Part shown: positions 44,199 to 51,823 of the stretch, piece by piece
Position numbering within the stretch: position 1 is the stretch's first letter
Layout of the letters: each line of letters begins with the position of its first letter
From: CALCHX01 sp035761165
GTDB lineage: Bacteria; Gemmatimonadota; Gemmatimonadetes; Gemmatimonadales; Gemmatimonadaceae
Direction: 5' to 3'
DNA length: 64,000 nucleotides
Assembly (NCBI GenBank): GCA_035761165.1
Contig: DASTRO010000128.1
Location: forward strand, 1-64,000
Position numbers and translations under genes: made by a program
The notes under the pieces: generated by a model
The model's database searches: none
What the model was told of the DNA's origin: nothing
Seen by the model: the letters and a program-made list of their open reading frames with translations, nothing else

Positions 44199-45344
44199 AT
44201 GTCCCACTCCACCATCCCGGCCGGAATCGACGACGCGGTCAACGCGCGCATCCTGGCCGTCTCCGAAGATCGCATCCAGGGCTTCCTGGAGGAGCCCTTC
44301 GCCGCGATCGCGGCCGCCGCCGAGCTGCCCGAGCCGGTGGTGCACGAGCGACTGCGCGCGATGCTGGCCGCCGGCACCATCCGCCGCATCCGCCAGACCT
44401 TGATGGCCACCAACCTGGCGCCCGGCGCGCTCGTGGCCTGGAAGGTCTCGCCCGAGCGGCTCGACGCGGCGTTCGACTACATGGTGCACGACGATCCCTT
44501 CTCCGGGCACGTCGTCATCCGCTCCACCGACGCCGACACCCCGGGTGCGGCCTTCCGGCTGTGGACGACGCTGAAGGTGCCGCAGGGCTTCGCGATGGAC
44601 AAGCACTGCGCCGTGCTGCGCGATCGCGTCGGGGCCGACGGATTCAAGATCATGCCGGCGCTGCGCCTCTTCGCGCTGGGGGTCGGGCACGTGCGGCGGC
44701 GGGGAATGCCGCCGGGCAGCCGGAGCGAGGAGCCGGGTCGCGTGCTCGACACGAGCATCGTCGCCCTGTCGCCGCACGACTGGCGCGTGCTCGGGCCCCT
44801 GAAGCGCGAGTTCACGGCGGACGAGATCACCGCCGACCCGTGGCGCGCTCGGGCGGCCGAGGCGGGCGTCTCGCGCGAGGAGTTCGTGCGCGTCGCCCAC
44901 AGCCTGCACGAGCGGGGCGTGATCGGCCGCTTCTCCACCTTCCTGGAGCACGTCAAGCCGACCGCGGGCGGCACCCGCGTGACCCGCTACAACGCGCTCT
45001 TCCACTGGCGCGTGCCGGAAGGGCGCGAGATCGAGGCGGGCCGCGAGGTGGGGCGGCACCACATCCTCACGCACGCCTACTGGCGCGAGGGCGGGCCGGA
45101 GTTCGCCAACGTCAACATCATGGCCGTGGCGCACGGCACCGAGAAGGACGTCGTCCTGGCGCACAAGGCGGCGATCGACGCGCACCTGGCCGAGGCGGGC
45201 ATCCCCGTGCTCTACACGAACGTCTTCTGGGGCGGGCGCAGCGAGATCAAGCCGTCCGAGATCCTCCCCAGTGCGTACGAGGCCTGGTGCCGCCGGACGG
45301 GACTGGACCCCGAGACGATGCGGGCCGAGGAGGCGCACGGCTGA
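44199..45344 (+). CDS. AhbA-AhbB-like fusion (tandem Lrp/AsnC-fold, siroheme decarboxylase family)
   Basis: 381 residues, two modules of about 165 and 200. Each begins with a winged-helix-like segment: IAAAAELPEPVVHERLRAML followed by AGTIRRIR, and EEFVRVAHSLHERGVIGRFS. Each continues into an RAM/AsnC-like half (NLAPGALVAWKVS and VTRYNALFHWRVPEG, with HILTHAYWR in the second). This matches AhbA and AhbB, the two subunits of siroheme decarboxylase, here joined in one chain; Lrp/AsnC regulators share the fold. No other alternative-heme genes are nearby, so enzyme or regulator remains open. Confidence 0.65.
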   Translation: MSHSTIPAGIDDAVNARILAVSEDRIQGFLEEPFAAIAAAAELPEPVVHERLRAMLAAGTIRRIRQTLMATNLAPGALVAWKVSPERLDAAFDYMVHDDPFSGHVVIRSTDADTPGAAFRLWTTLKVPQGFAMDKHCAVLRDRVGADGFKIMPALRLFALGVGHVRRRGMPPGSRSEEPGRVLDTSIVALSPHDWRVLGPLKREFTADEITADPWRARAAEAGVSREEFVRVAHSLHERGVIGRFSTFLEHVKPTAGGTRVTRYNALFHWRVPEGREIEAGREVGRHHILTHAYWREGGPEFANVNIMAVAHGTEKDVVLAHKAAIDAHLAEAGIPVLYTNVFWGGRSEIKPSEILPSAYEAWCRRTGLDPETMRAEEAHG

Positions 45345-45369
45345 CGCCAGGGTACCCGCTGAACGCCGC

Positions 45370-45398
45370 GAGGGGGACCCGCCAGGCGGGTCCCCCTC
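45370..45398. terminator. Bidirectional hairpin, 14-bp perfect arms
   Basis: GAGGGGGACCCGCC (45370-45383) pairs with 45385-45398. It lies between convergent genes ending at 45344 and 45444 and can stop both transcripts. Confidence 0.65.
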
Positions 45399-45443
45399 GT
45401 CGTCACGTACGCGGTGGCGGCGTCCGAACGTGCGCCGCTCAGG

Positions 45444-45812
45444 TCACTCGGTGGGAGGCTCGGTGCTCGGACGGGGTCGGACGAAGAGCCAGCGCCAGAG
45501 CCAGACCACGAACGCGATCGGCAGCCCGATGAACAGGACGAGCTTGAGGATCGGGCCGCCGATGGCGAGCACCGCCCCGAGGATACCGAGGAGCAGGCCG
45601 CCCATCAGGAGCACGAGCAGGATCGGCAGGCCGATGACGAGCAGGAAGAGCAGGATGGGGAGCGCCAGCACCCCGAGCACCAGCAGCAGCGGCCAGCCGA
45701 TGAGCTTCAGGATCGCGCCGATCGGGAGCAGGACGAGGAGCGAGCCGAAGCCCCTCAGGACGAGGCGGCGGACCACCCACTGCGCGAGCAGCCCTTTCAG
45801 GATCATCCACAT
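45444..45812 (-). CDS. Small very hydrophobic membrane protein
   Basis: 122 residues, nearly all hydrophobic: about four spans (LVLLPIGAILKLIGWPLLLVL and repeats of LPILLxLLV and GGLLLGILGAVLAIGGPIL). Starts MWMILKGLLAQWVVRR, ends in a Pro/Thr tail. No family recognised; could be a membrane-stress or small-channel protein. GGAGG lies about 6 nt upstream of the ATG at 45812, which fixes the start; a longer in-frame reading has no membrane-protein character. Confidence 0.75.
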   Translation of the reverse strand: MWMILKGLLAQWVVRRLVLRGFGSLLVLLPIGAILKLIGWPLLLVLGVLALPILLFLLVIGLPILLVLLMGGLLLGILGAVLAIGGPILKLVLFIGLPIAFVVWLWRWLFVRPRPSTEPPTE

Positions 45813-46002
45813 CGGAGGCCTCCGGAGGTGACGGACGGGACGCACGCTCGTACGTAAGGGTGAGCGCTCCGGTTTCGCCCGCCCGATCGATGTCGAGGGC
45901 GGTGGCTGATCCGGCGTACGCTCACTAAGCTTCGCGCTCCCCCAGGGCCCGCCCTCCGCTCGGGCCGGCTTCGCCCCTCCTCTCCGCAGCATCCGTCGCA
46001 TC

Positions 46003-47214
46003 ATGCCGCCTCGCCGCCCGCTCCTCCGCCTCTGGCTCGCCCTCCCTCTCTCTCTGCTCCTCGCCGCGTGCGGGTCCGACCTGGCCGAGCAACAGCTCCA
46101 GGTCGCCGGTGCCCGGCCGGTGGGCGGATCTCCGGCGGCCGCCGATCCGGGCGCCGACGGCCAGACGCCCGCCGACAGCAGCGCCGTCGTCACGGCGGAT
46201 GCGGACGGCGACGTGGCCACCGACAGCGCCGTCACGGCACCGCCCGGCGACGGGACGAGCGCCGTGGTGGCCGATACCGCCCGCCCCGCCCCGGCCCGGA
46301 GCGACGTGATCGCCCCGACGGTGGCACCGGGGCGCTCGCGGCGCGACAGCCTCGGGATGGTCCGGGCCATCCGGGCGGGGCGCCGGCAGGATGGCTTCCC
46401 GGCCACGACCGGCGCGCTGCCCGGGGCGCTGCTCCCGAAGACTCGCATCGTCGCCTTCTATGGCAATCCGCTCTCCAAGCGGATGGGCGTGCTCGGCGAG
46501 TACGAGGTGGACGAGATGCTGCGTCGCCTGGACGTCGAAGTCGCGCGCTGGCGGAAGGCCGATCCCGCGACGCCGGTGAAGCCGGCGCTGCACCTGATCG
46601 CCGTCGTGGCGCAGGGCGGGCCGGGGCGTGACGGCAAGTACCGCCTGCGCATGGACAGCACGCTGATCGAGAAGGTGTACGGCTGGGCGAAGCGGAAGGA
46701 CGCGCTGCTCTTCCTGGACGTCCAGGTGGGCTGGAGCACGCTGCCCGAGGAGTTACCGCGCCTCGCCCCCTTCCTCTCGCGTCCCGACGTGCACCTCGGC
46801 ATCGACCCCGAGTTCAGCATGCACGGCAGCCGCACCGGCATCGTGCCGGGCAAGAAGATCGGCACGTTCGACGCCAAGGACGTGAACTACGCCATTCGCA
46901 TGCTCTCCGAGCTGACGGCGAAGAAGGGGCTGCCGCCGAAGGTGCTCGTCGTCCACCGCTTCACGCAGGGGATGGTGACGAACGCCGAGCAGATCCGGCT
47001 CGATCCCCGCGTCCAGGTCGTGATGGACATGGACGGCTGGGGGCCGCCCTGGCTCAAGTTCGACTCGTACACGGACTACATCGTCGCCGAGCCGGTGCAG
47101 TTCACCGGGTTCAAGCTCTTCTTCCACAACGACACCAAGAAGGGCAGCGGCCTGCTCACCCCGGCGGAGCTGGTCCAGCTGGTGCCCGCGCCGCTGTACA
47201 TCCAGTACCAGTAG
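46003..47214 (+). CDS. Lipoprotein with a putative barrel-type hydrolase-like domain
   Basis: 403 residues. Signal peptide with lipobox LAAC, then a disordered Ala/Asp/Pro/Thr linker to about 140. From there a regular alternation of strands and helices: RIVAFYGNPLSKRMGVLGEY, LHLIAVVAQGG, LLFLDVQVGWS, VHLGIDPEFSMH, KVLVVHRFTQGMV, VQVVMDMDGWG, DYIVAEPVQFTGFKLFFHND. Acidic residues at strand ends (IDPEF, MDMDG) suggest a TIM-barrel like a glycoside hydrolase, but I cannot name the family. Surface-anchored, perhaps acting on polysaccharide or peptidoglycan. Confidence 0.75.
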   Translation: MPPRRPLLRLWLALPLSLLLAACGSDLAEQQLQVAGARPVGGSPAAADPGADGQTPADSSAVVTADADGDVATDSAVTAPPGDGTSAVVADTARPAPARSDVIAPTVAPGRSRRDSLGMVRAIRAGRRQDGFPATTGALPGALLPKTRIVAFYGNPLSKRMGVLGEYEVDEMLRRLDVEVARWRKADPATPVKPALHLIAVVAQGGPGRDGKYRLRMDSTLIEKVYGWAKRKDALLFLDVQVGWSTLPEELPRLAPFLSRPDVHLGIDPEFSMHGSRTGIVPGKKIGTFDAKDVNYAIRMLSELTAKKGLPPKVLVVHRFTQGMVTNAEQIRLDPRVQVVMDMDGWGPPWLKFDSYTDYIVAEPVQFTGFKLFFHNDTKKGSGLLTPAELVQLVPAPLYIQYQ

Positions 47215-47279
47215 GACGCCTCACCGCCCGTCGGCGTTTCGGTGCGGGCGCGCGCCCGAGGATCGGGCATGCTCCGCGT

Positions 47280-48845
47280 GTGCTCGCCGCCATCCGCTCC
47301 GCCGCCGTCCTCGGCATCGAGGCGCTGCCCGTCACCGTGGAGGTGGACGTGGCGCGCGGCCTGCCGCAATGGACGATCGTCGGGCTGGCCGCCGGGGCCG
47401 TGAAGGAGAGCCGCGAGCGCGTCTCGGCTGCGCTGACCAACAGCGGGTTCGTGCTGCCCCCGCGCCGCGTGACCGTGAACCTGGCGCCCGCCGACCTGCG
47501 CAAGGAGGGCACCAGCTACGACATCGCCATCGCGCTCGGCCTGCTCGTCGCCACCGGGCAGCTCGACGGGCCGGCCGCGGCCGGTCTCTGCGTGATGGGG
47601 GAGCTGGGGCTGGACGGGAGCGTGCGGTCGGTGCGCGGCGTGCTGCCGGTGGCGCGCACCACGGCGGGCGAGGGCCGGCGCCTCGTGGTGCCGCCGGGCA
47701 ACGCAGCCGAGGCCCGCCTCGTGACGACGCTGCGCGTGAGTGCGCCGACCTCGCTTCGCGAGCTGACGGACTGGCTGCGGGCCGGACGCCTTCCCGACGC
47801 GGAGCCGCCGCTGGCGCCCGCCCCACCAGCCGCCGCGGCGGCGGATCTCGCCGACGTGCTGGGGCAGGGGGTGGCCAAGCGGGCGCTCGAGATCGCCGCG
47901 GCGGGCGATCACGGCGTCCTGTTCGTCGGACCTCCGGGCGCGGGAAAGACGCTGCTCGCCCAGTGCGTGCCGGGCATCCTGCCGCCGCTCTCCGACGCCG
48001 AGGCGCTGGAAGTGATCGCGGTGCACTCGGTGGCCGGCGTGATGCCGCCCGGTGGCGTGTGCGCACCCGCGCGCCCCTTTCGCGCGCCCCACCATACCGT
48101 GTCCACGGCGGGGCTGGTGGGCGGCGGCTCGGCGCCCCGACCGGGCGAGGTCAGCCTCGCGCACCTCGGGGTGCTCTTCCTGGACGAATTGCTGGAGTTC
48201 CCGCGCGCCACGCTCGATGCGCTGCGGCAGCCGATCGAGGACGGGGTCGTGGTGCTCACGCGGGCCGCCGGCAGCGTGCGCTACCCGGCGCGGTTCACGC
48301 TCGTGGGCGCGATGAACCCCTGCCCCTGCGGCCGCAGCGGTGACCCGACGGCCGTCTGCGTCTGCGCGCCGGCCGACATCCGGCGCTACCGCGCACGGCT
48401 ATCCGGGCCGCTCGCCGACCGCATCGATCTGCACGTGCCGGTGGCCGCCGTCCCCGTGCGGGAGCTCGCCCTGCCCGCCGCGCGTGCGCGTGGCGAGTGC
48501 TCGGCCGCCGTGCGCGAGCGGGTGACGCAGGCCCGCGCCGCGCAGCGGGCGCGATACGCGGCCCTGCCGGGGATCGTCGCGAACGGCCGCGTCCCCGGCC
48601 GTTGGCTCGCGCGCGAGACGCCGGTAGCGCCTGCTGCGCGTGAGCTGCTCGCGACCGCCGCGGAGCGGCTCGGACTCTCGGCGCGGGGTTATCATCGCGT
48701 GCTGCGCGTTGCGCGGACGATCGCCGACCTGGACGGAGCGACCGGGATCGACGCGGCCTGTGTGGCCGAGGCGCTGCGCTACCGGGCGCCGCTGGCGCGA
48801 GATGGGAGCCCGGCCGGCGTCGAAAATGGACATGTCGATGGATGA
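47280..48845 (+). CDS. comM: ComM/YifB family Mg-chelatase-like AAA+ ATPase
   Basis: 521 residues. N-terminal Lon-like domain (LPQWTIVGLAAGAVKESRERV, NLAPADLRKEG), Walker A GPPGAGKT from residue 217, RPFRAPHHTVS, LAHLGVLFLDELLEF (Walker B), AMNPCPCG, and a C-terminal helical domain (RGYHRVLRVARTIADL). ComM is a hexameric branch-migration helicase used in natural transformation. GTG start at 47280. Complete. Other competence genes are not in the window. Confidence 0.93.
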   Translation: MLAAIRSAAVLGIEALPVTVEVDVARGLPQWTIVGLAAGAVKESRERVSAALTNSGFVLPPRRVTVNLAPADLRKEGTSYDIAIALGLLVATGQLDGPAAAGLCVMGELGLDGSVRSVRGVLPVARTTAGEGRRLVVPPGNAAEARLVTTLRVSAPTSLRELTDWLRAGRLPDAEPPLAPAPPAAAAADLADVLGQGVAKRALEIAAAGDHGVLFVGPPGAGKTLLAQCVPGILPPLSDAEALEVIAVHSVAGVMPPGGVCAPARPFRAPHHTVSTAGLVGGGSAPRPGEVSLAHLGVLFLDELLEFPRATLDALRQPIEDGVVVLTRAAGSVRYPARFTLVGAMNPCPCGRSGDPTAVCVCAPADIRRYRARLSGPLADRIDLHVPVAAVPVRELALPAARARGECSAAVRERVTQARAAQRARYAALPGIVANGRVPGRWLARETPVAPAARELLATAAERLGLSARGYHRVLRVARTIADLDGATGIDAACVAEALRYRAPLARDGSPAGVENGHVDG

Positions 48846-49486
48846 CGTGTGATGTTGGGCCGATGATCAGGGTGAGCCCCGGCGGCCGCGCGCTCGCGCC
48901 ACGCAGCGCCGCGCACCGTCCGGTGCGGTTCGTGGCGTGCCTGGGCCGGTGGGTCGCTGCACCGTCCCCGCTCGCTGCGATGCAGGCCGAGCTCCTGGGT
49001 GCGCGGGCGAACCGCGTCGTCGCCCACTCCGTGGTGGCGCGCACGCTGCTGCCCCCGCTGACGGGGCGGAGTGGGAGCCACGCGTCGAGCAAGGGCCCAT
49101 CGGCGCTCGCGCCGTGGCCGGTCTGCGGGCTGGTCGCGATCGCGACCGCCACGCAGGCCATGCTGGTGCGTGCCCTGGCAGGCGAGGCCGGGCGCGCGAG
49201 CGCATGCGGATCGCCGACCTGGTGATCCACCGGTCGGCGTGGATCGGCCGCGACATGAGAACGAGCGGCGACGAGATCGACGGCCCGGCCATTGGCCACT
49301 ATGGGGCCGGCAGCATCGCAGGCCGCGTGATCGGGGCGGTCCGGCATCTGGAGTTCCCGGAGCAACTCGCGGGCGAGCCGCACGTCGGCCGGCGCTGACC
49401 GCGGGTGCAGCCGCGCGCCAGCGCGCTCGCGTGCCCGGCGGCACCGTGCTGCTCCCCGCCCTGTCGCCTCCACTGGCCGCGCACGC
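48846..49486. other. 640-bp gap between comM and larE, coding status unclear
   Basis: No frame gives a recognisable protein. Short plus-strand frames (for example 48842-49225) read as Arg/Ala/Pro-rich shadows of high G+C DNA. The last 195 bp are listed separately as a possible small ORF. I found no tRNA, hairpin or repeat. It may contain a decayed gene. Confidence 0.5.
49204..49398 (+). CDS. Possible small unknown ORF
   Basis: 64 codons, MRIADLVIHRSAWIGRD... with roughly 90 percent G or C in third positions, as expected of real genes here. Protein-like composition, but no domain or ribosome site is visible. It may be the 3' remnant of a longer lost gene, since an in-frame extension to 48937 reads as non-protein. 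Confidence 0.3.
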   Translation: MRIADLVIHRSAWIGRDMRTSGDEIDGPAIGHYGAGSIAGRVIGAVRHLEFPEQLAGEPHVGRR

Positions 49487-49492
49487 TACGTT
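49487..49492 (+). promoter_or_regulatory. -10 box TACGTT before larE (leaderless)
   Basis: TACGTT is followed by six nucleotides and then ATG at 49499; an earlier ATG at 49493 abuts the box directly. The spacing favours 49499 as the start. Confidence 0.45.
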
Positions 49493-49498
49493 ATGGGC

Positions 49499-50368
49499 AT
49501 GAGGTCCGCGACGATCACCTCCGGGGAGTCGGAACGAGCCGACCCGCGCGCGGCCGCCAAGGAGGCGGCGCTCGCGGCCTGGCTGCGCGCGCGCGGCTCG
49601 GTGGCCATTGGCTTCAGCGGTGGCGTCGACTCCACCTACCTGGCCTGCATCGCCGTGCGCACGCTGGGGCCCGAGCACGTCCTCGCGGTCATCGGGCGCA
49701 GCGCCTCGTATCCAGCGGTCCAGTGGGAGCACGCGCGCGAGGTGGCGGAGCGCTTCGGCGTGCCGGTGCTCGAGGTGGACACCGACGAGCTGCACGACCC
49801 GCGCTACGCTGCCAACCCCACCGATCGCTGCTACTTCTGCAAGACCGAGCTGTGGCAGCGGGTGCGTCCGGTGGCCGCGGCACAGGGCATGGCCATAGTG
49901 GTCGACGGCACGAACGCGGACGACCTCGGCGGCCACCGGCCTGGTGCGCGGGCGGCGGGAGAGCAGGGCGTGGCCTCGCCGCTCGCCGAGTTGGGCTTCA
50001 CCAAGGCCGAGATCCGGGCCCGCTCGCGCGCCCTCGGCATTCCGACGTGGGACCAGCCCGCATCGCCCTGCCTCGCCTCCCGGTTGCCCTACGGCACCCC
50101 CGTGACGCCGGAGCGACTGCGGCGCGTGGAGCGGGCCGAGGCGTCGCTGCGAGCGCTCGGCATCGGTGGCGACCTTCGCGTGCGTGATCACGGCGAGCTG
50201 GCGCGGGTCGAGCTGGCACCGGATGAGCTGCCGCGCTGGCTGGCAGGCGAGGGCGCGCACCGGCTGCGCACGGCGCTGCGCGACGCCGGCTACGCCCGAG
50301 CGGCGGTCGACCTGCGGGGCTTCCGGAGCGGGTCGCTGAACGTGCTGGACGGCGTGGTGCCGGCATGA
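49499..50368 (+). CDS. larE: LarE-like ATP-dependent sacrificial sulfur transferase
   Basis: 289 residues from the ATG at 49499 (291 from 49493). LarE donates its own cysteine sulfur to make the nickel-pincer cofactor of lactate racemase. PP-loop GFSGGVDSTYLA, PTDRCYFCKTELW, VVDGTNADDLGGHRPG, and the sulfur-donating cysteine C191 in SPCLASRLPYG, then RRVERAEASLRALG. No larA, larB or larC neighbours, so this may serve another cofactor. Stop overlaps the next gene (ATGA). Confidence 0.9.
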   Translation: MRSATITSGESERADPRAAAKEAALAAWLRARGSVAIGFSGGVDSTYLACIAVRTLGPEHVLAVIGRSASYPAVQWEHAREVAERFGVPVLEVDTDELHDPRYAANPTDRCYFCKTELWQRVRPVAAAQGMAIVVDGTNADDLGGHRPGARAAGEQGVASPLAELGFTKAEIRARSRALGIPTWDQPASPCLASRLPYGTPVTPERLRRVERAEASLRALGIGGDLRVRDHGELARVELAPDELPRWLAGEGAHRLRTALRDAGYARAAVDLRGFRSGSLNVLDGVVPA

Positions 50369-50610
50369 GCGGTGTGCCGACGCCGCCCCCGGACGGCGCG
50401 GCCCTCGCGGTGCGACTCCGGGCGCTCGGCGTGACGGGTACGGTGGAGGCGCAGGGCCGGCTGGCGCTGCTGCGCGCCGCCGATGCGGCGCCGCTGATGG
50501 AACTGGAGCTGCGCCGCCGCGTGCATGCGGCGGCCTCGGAGTGCGGATTCACGCACGTGGCACTGGAACTGGACGGGACGGGGGCGGATGAGGCTCTTCG
50601 TAGCGCTTGA
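50365..50610 (+). CDS. Small unknown protein between larE and thpR
   Basis: 81 residues. Overlaps larE by 4 nt and thpR by 23 nt, so it is coupled on both sides. Sequence is two-strand two-helix-like: ALAVRLRALGVTGTVEAQGRLALLRAADAAPL then ELRRRVHAAASECGFTHVALELDG. It resembles the C-terminal extension seen after LarE-like PP-loop proteins, split off as its own gene; this is an inference. Confidence 0.65.
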   Translation: MSGVPTPPPDGAALAVRLRALGVTGTVEAQGRLALLRAADAAPLMELELRRRVHAAASECGFTHVALELDGTGADEALRSA

Positions 50611-51163
50611 TCTTCCGGCGGCGGTGCGCCAGCGCATCGCCGACGAGGTGGTGGAGCCTCTGCGCCAGGAGCTGCGCGGGGTGCGCTGGGTGCAGACCGA
50701 TGTCCTGCACGTGACCCTGGCCTTCCTGGGCGAGCGATCGGCGCGGGAGGCCGACGAGGCGCGCACGGCCGTCCGTGAGCTGGCGGACGGGCGTGCGGCG
50801 GCGCGTGTCACATTGCAGGGGCTGGGTGTGTTCCCGGAGAAGGAGCGGCCGCGCGTGATCTGGCTCGGGGTGCGCGATCCGGCGCCGGTGCGCGAGCTGC
50901 ACCGTGCCTTCGAGCGCAGCCGGGCGCGCCTCGGGGTGCCGGCCGAGGGGCGCGCCTACCATCCGCACGTCACGCTGGGGCGGGTGCCCCCGCCGGCCGA
51001 GGCGGACGTGCGGCAGGCGCTCGCGCCGGCGCTGGCTGCGGTGCAGTTCGAGGCCCGGGTGACGCTCGACGCCGTGCACTTGATGCAGAGCGAGCTGACG
51101 CCCGCCGGCCCTCGCTACACGACACTCTACTCGGCCCAGTTGGCGCGCCCGGAGGAGCACTGA
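50588..51163 (+). CDS. thpR: RNA 2',3'-cyclic phosphodiesterase (2H family)
   Basis: 191 residues. Two HxTx motifs: HVTL at residues 41-44 (LHVTLAFLG) and HVTL at 127-130 (HPHVTLGRV), with MRLFVALDLP at the start. Opens 2',3'-cyclic phosphates and can ligate tRNA halves in vitro. ATG at 50588 overlaps the preceding ORF. Confidence 0.93.
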   Translation: MRLFVALDLPAAVRQRIADEVVEPLRQELRGVRWVQTDVLHVTLAFLGERSAREADEARTAVRELADGRAAARVTLQGLGVFPEKERPRVIWLGVRDPAPVRELHRAFERSRARLGVPAEGRAYHPHVTLGRVPPPAEADVRQALAPALAAVQFEARVTLDAVHLMQSELTPAGPRYTTLYSAQLARPEEH

Positions 51164-51823
51164 GTGTTCGGCTGCCTGAGGCGGGTGGGCTGTCTGGTGA
51201 TCCTGCTGGCGGTGGGTGCCGGCGCCTACCTCCTGCGTGATCGCTGGTACCCGCGCCTCATGGGCGGCGGGGCCGTGGAGTCGGAGAGCGTCGAGACGGC
51301 CGTCTGGGAGCCGGTGACCGAAGGGACGACGACTGCCGGACGCCGCAAGGTGGCGCGGCTCGAGGCGCCGCGCGGACCGAGCGCCGTCGTGTTGCAGCCG
51401 GCGGAGCTGGCCGGCTACCTGCTCGGCGACGCCCTGCGCCAGCTCTCCGGCGCGAGTGACGGCGTCGGAGCGGCGGTGGTGGGCGACCGCGTCTACGTGC
51501 GCGCCGCCGTGCGCCTCCGCGACCTCGGCGGTGAGGCACTCGGCCCGCTCGCCGGGATGCTGGGCGACCGCGACACCCTGCTCCTCGGCGGCACGCTCGA
51601 GATCGTGCGGCCGGGGCTCGGCGTGTATCACGTGCGTGACGTCCGGGTGAAGGAGTTCGCGCTCCCCGCGCCGGTGATCCGCAAGCTGCTCCCCCGGCTG
51701 CGGGGGAGCGACCAGCCGCCCGGCGTGCCCGACGACGCGCTGGCGATGCGGGTGCCGGCGGAGATCGCCGATGTCCGCGTGGCCCACGGCCAGGTCACGT
51801 TGTACGAGGAGGCCCGTCCGTGA
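51164..51823 (+). CDS. Unknown single-span membrane protein
   Basis: 219 residues. Start GTG directly after the thpR stop. N-terminal membrane anchor (VGCLVILLAVGAGAYLL), then an extracytoplasmic domain of about 180 residues: RGPSAVVLQPAELAGYLLGDAL, a beta-strand-rich middle (VVGDRVYVRAAVRLRD, LLLGGTLEIVRPGLGVYHVRDVRVKE), and AEIADVRVAHGQVTLY. No enzyme motif. Stop overlaps the regulator gene (GTGA), so possibly a sensor or target of that regulator. Confidence 0.72.
   Translation: MFGCLRRVGCLVILLAVGAGAYLLRDRWYPRLMGGGAVESESVETAVWEPVTEGTTTAGRRKVARLEAPRGPSAVVLQPAELAGYLLGDALRQLSGASDGVGAAVVGDRVYVRAAVRLRDLGGEALGPLAGMLGDRDTLLLGGTLEIVRPGLGVYHVRDVRVKEFALPAPVIRKLLPRLRGSDQPPGVPDDALAMRVPAEIADVRVAHGQVTLYEEARP

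Noticed and set aside
48779..50260. Minus-strand frame across the comM-larE gap
   Set aside because: Antisense to larE with no protein-like composition or domain.
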